Shown: positions 38,638 to 40,684 of the stretch, piece by piece
Position numbering within the stretch: the stretch's first letter is position 1
Layout: each line of letters starts with the position of its first letter
Virus record (IMG/VR): IMGVR_UViG_3300044695_005206
Coordinates: 1 to 40,684 of that record
Reading direction: 5' to 3' (one strand)
DNA: 40,684 nucleotides
Source of the DNA: a virus
Notes under the pieces: generated by a model
Database searches by the model: none
What the model saw: the letters and a program-made list of their open reading frames with translations, nothing else
Told to the model about the DNA's origin: nothing
Position numbers and translations under genes: made by a program

Positions 38638-39077
38638 TCATCTGCATCGACTTCGACTCGACCCTTGTCGACGAGTGGGGCCGGAAGTTCTCGGACGTCA
38701 CGACGCCGCTCAAGCTCATGGGCGGCGCTCGCAAGGCGCTACAGGCGATGAAGGCCGCAGGCCACGTCGTGCTCGTCTCGTCGGCGCGAGCAAACCGCGC
38801 CCTCCGCATCGACCCCGAACTCGACCCGCTCGTCCGAGCCGGCGTCGTGAAGCTCGACCGCAAGGCGTGGGAGGCCGAGCAGCCGCTCCACGAGGCGCGC
38901 TACCAGCAGATGGTGCAGTTCTGCGCGACGCAGCTCAAAGGGCTCGTCGACGCGGTGGACGACGGCGGGCAGGGGAAGCCCGTGGCGGACCTCTACATCG
39001 ACGACCGGGCGCTTCGGTTCGGTGGCGGCGTGGATGGTCACAACTGGTTCGACATCGCCCGCCAGTTCGGGGCGTGA
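38634..39077 (+). CDS. HAD-superfamily hydrolase (147 aa)
   Basis: Motif I IDFDSTLVDEWG (residues 5-16) gives the nucleophile Asp6 and Asp8, VLVSSAR is motif II-like, and LYIDDRAL is motif IV-like. Similar small HAD proteins in phages may remove phosphates from nucleotides or DNA ends. GTG start with GTGA overlap to the portal stop. Confidence 0.75.
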   Translation: MIICIDFDSTLVDEWGRKFSDVTTPLKLMGGARKALQAMKAAGHVVLVSSARANRALRIDPELDPLVRAGVVKLDRKAWEAEQPLHEARYQQMVQFCATQLKGLVDAVDDGGQGKPVADLYIDDRALRFGGGVDGHNWFDIARQFGA

Positions 39078-39096
39078 CACGGGAAGACGGGAGACG

Positions 39097-40254
39097 ATGC
39101 ACCAGGGGACATTTGACTTGCGGGAGGGCGACGCGCTCGACGTGCTGCGCTCGCTGCCCGATGCGTCCGTCAACCTCGTCGTGACGGACCCGCCGTACTT
39201 CAAGGTGAAGGCCGAATGGTGGGACCGGCAGTGGGAGAAGCCCGCCGGATTCCTCGCGTGGATGGGGCAGCTCGTCGACGAGTGGCGGCGCGTGCTCAAG
39301 CCGAACGGCTCTCTCTACGTCTTCGCCTCGCCGCAAATGGCTGCCCGCGTCGAGGGCGTCGTCGCCGAGCGCATGAAGGTGCTCAACAGCATCGTGTGGG
39401 CAAAGCCGCGCTTCTCGACGAAGGCCGAGATGTTCGTCAAGGGCGACCAGCGCGCCTTCTTCCCTGCCACCGAGCGCATCGTCTTCGCGGAGCAGTTCGG
39501 CACCGACAACATGGCGCGAGGCGAGGCAGGCTACGCCGCCAAGTGCAACGAACTGCGGTCGCTCGTCTTTGAGCCGCTGCGCGCTTACCTAGACGGCGAG
39601 CGCGAGAGGGCGGAGCTGTCGCGAGTGGAAATCGCTCGCGCATGGGGGGGGCTTCGCAAGGAGAAAAAGCGTAGCGACATGACATCGCACTGGTTTGGTC
39701 AGTCACAATGGCAGTTGCCAAGCCGAGCAAGCTACGAGTGGCTCCGTGCGCTGTTTAACGAGGCGCAGCCGGGCGGAGACTTGCTCGCTCGCGAGTACGA
39801 AGGGTTGCGGCGCGAGTACGAAGGGTTGCGGCGCGAGTACGAAGGGTTGCGGCGCGAGTACGAAGGGTTGCGGCGTCCGTTCGAGGTGTCCGACGAAGTG
39901 CCGTACACCGACGTCTGGACGTTCCCGACGGTGCCGCACCGCCCCGGCAAGCATCCATGCGAGAAGCCGGCGGACCTCATTCGGCACATCGTGCGGGCCT
40001 CGTCGCGCCCCGGCGACGTCGTGCTCGACTCATTTGCCGGCTCGGGCGTCGTCGGGCGCATCGCCATCGAGGAAGGCCGGTCGTTCATCGGCTCCGAGAT
40101 CGACCCGCACTGGGTCGCCGTAGCACGTCGCAGCATCGACGCCGCACAACCCGTCGCCGCGACAACGGGCGGGGCTAGGGACTCGACGAGAAAGACGCGA
40201 ACGGGGACCGCCTCGCCGTCGCAAGGCTGGTTGTTCGCACGGGAGACGGCATGA
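39097..40254 (+). CDS. DNA N6-adenine methyltransferase with heptad repeats (385 aa)
   Basis: The catalytic DPPYF lies at 31-35 and the AdoMet-binding DSFAGSGVVG near 312-321. Between them, residues 232-260 are four copies of REYEGLR, likely a helical coiled coil that separates two domains in the target-recognition region. It probably protects the phage DNA. ATG with GGGAGACG upstream. Confidence 0.85.
   Translation: MHQGTFDLREGDALDVLRSLPDASVNLVVTDPPYFKVKAEWWDRQWEKPAGFLAWMGQLVDEWRRVLKPNGSLYVFASPQMAARVEGVVAERMKVLNSIVWAKPRFSTKAEMFVKGDQRAFFPATERIVFAEQFGTDNMARGEAGYAAKCNELRSLVFEPLRAYLDGERERAELSRVEIARAWGGLRKEKKRSDMTSHWFGQSQWQLPSRASYEWLRALFNEAQPGGDLLAREYEGLRREYEGLRREYEGLRREYEGLRRPFEVSDEVPYTDVWTFPTVPHRPGKHPCEKPADLIRHIVRASSRPGDVVLDSFAGSGVVGRIAIEEGRSFIGSEIDPHWVAVARRSIDAAQPVAATTGGARDSTRKTRTGTASPSQGWLFARETA
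39790..39873. repeat. 21-bp tandem repeat, four identical copies
   Basis: Four perfect 21-bp units, each encoding REYEGLR, within the methyltransferase gene. Copy-number change stays in frame. Confidence 0.9.
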
Positions 40255-40640
40255 GCAACAGGGTCAAGAAGTTCATGGACGGCAAGGCGACACCGATGGA
40301 CATGCATCGGCGCTACGCATGGAACGGCAAGCCCTGCACGACTTGCGGCGGCGCGCCGGTCATCCGCCTCAAGACCTTCATGAAGGCCGACGACTTCACC
40401 TCGACCGTCGAGCCCGGCATCATGGCGATGATCGCGGCGGCGTGCGACGGCAGGCTCCCGACGGTCCCGACGAAGTTCGGACCCATCGTCCGCATCGGCG
40501 ACGCCTACGCCTGCCGTGCCTGCCAGAAGGATGCCGAGGTCGCGGCGGCTCGTCTGCCGGAATACGTCATCGTTGAGATCGATAGGGGCGTGCGCGATGT
40601 CCCGATCCAGGTCGGCGCGACCGGCCTCGTGCTGGCGTAG
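40251..40640 (+). CDS. Zinc-binding small protein (129 aa)
   Basis: Two Cys pairs, PCTTCGGAP and ACRACQKD, suggest a zinc ribbon split by a middle domain (ADDFTSTVEPGIMAMIAAAC). ATGA overlap upstream. Function unknown. Confidence 0.55.
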   Translation: MSNRVKKFMDGKATPMDMHRRYAWNGKPCTTCGGAPVIRLKTFMKADDFTSTVEPGIMAMIAAACDGRLPTVPTKFGPIVRIGDAYACRACQKDAEVAAARLPEYVIVEIDRGVRDVPIQVGATGLVLA

Positions 40641-40642
40641 CC

Positions 40643-40684
40643 GTGGACCGGCGCTGCAGGACGTGCGCGCAGGTCGCGACGCTC
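40643..40684 (+). CDS. Start of a further small gene (cut by window end)
   Basis: A GTG-started frame, VDRRCRTCAQVATL, runs off the window. The CRTC pair fits the many small zinc proteins here. Confidence 0.4.
   Translation, partial: MDRRCRTCAQVATL

Noticed and set aside
39790-39873. CRISPR array
   Set aside because: The 21-bp units are directly adjacent without spacers and are in-frame coding.

Overview
This window is a strongly GC-rich segment of a tailed-phage (Caudoviricetes-type) genome or prophage. The evidence is a packaging and replication gene set (fused large terminase, portal, RecT annealing protein, SSB, helicase loader), about 80 tightly packed genes, and very frequent 4-base ATGA/GTGA stop-start overlaps. 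Codon and base composition point to a high-GC bacterial host, but nothing in the sequence identifies it. No integrase, capsid, tail or DNA polymerase gene is present, and both ends cut through gene blocks.

Layout. (1) 1-3305: the end of an exported protein gene, a convergent PD-(D/E)XK resolvase-like gene on the minus strand, and a rightward pair encoding a DEAD/DEAH helicase and a DnaN-like sliding clamp, closed by strong hairpin terminators. (2) 3394-26666: a long leftward cluster. Reading from its right-hand promoter it runs through a repressor-like HTH gene, a Gly/Tyr/Ser/Asp repeat protein, about 35 very small genes (many zinc-binding, some paralogous), a DNA methyltransferase, an Rnl5-like RNA ligase, a RecT protein, a RecB/Cas4-like nuclease, SSB, a ParB-methyltransferase fusion, a second ParB-like protein, a triple-HTH protein, a sigma-70-like factor and an M15 peptidase endolysin. 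Three internal promoters share a conserved -35/-10/leader cassette. (3) 26667-26792: a divergent control region. (4) 26793-40684: a rightward block with replication initiation genes, an origin-like iteron array inside the initiator gene, a DnaC-like loader with a degenerate paralog, a coiled-coil small-terminase candidate preceded by an array of decamer repeats, a large terminase with two successive ATPase modules, a PAPS-reductase-like protein, portal, HAD hydrolase and a third DNA methyltransferase.

How the parts fit. The rightward genes start replication (initiator plus loader that recruits the host helicase) and prepare DNA packaging. The leftward genes supply recombination, ssDNA handling, nucleic acid modification, transcription control and lysis. 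The phage carries a clamp, SSB, helicase and annealing protein but no visible polymerase, so host polymerase recruitment is a reasonable inference. The most unusual features are the tandem-ATPase terminase, the pseudo-ATPase copy of the helicase loader, the sigma factor that lacks any normal start codon and sits one TAG downstream of a triple-HTH gene in the same frame, the heptamer iteron/palindrome array inside the initiator gene, and unrelated heptad repeats in two methyltransferases.
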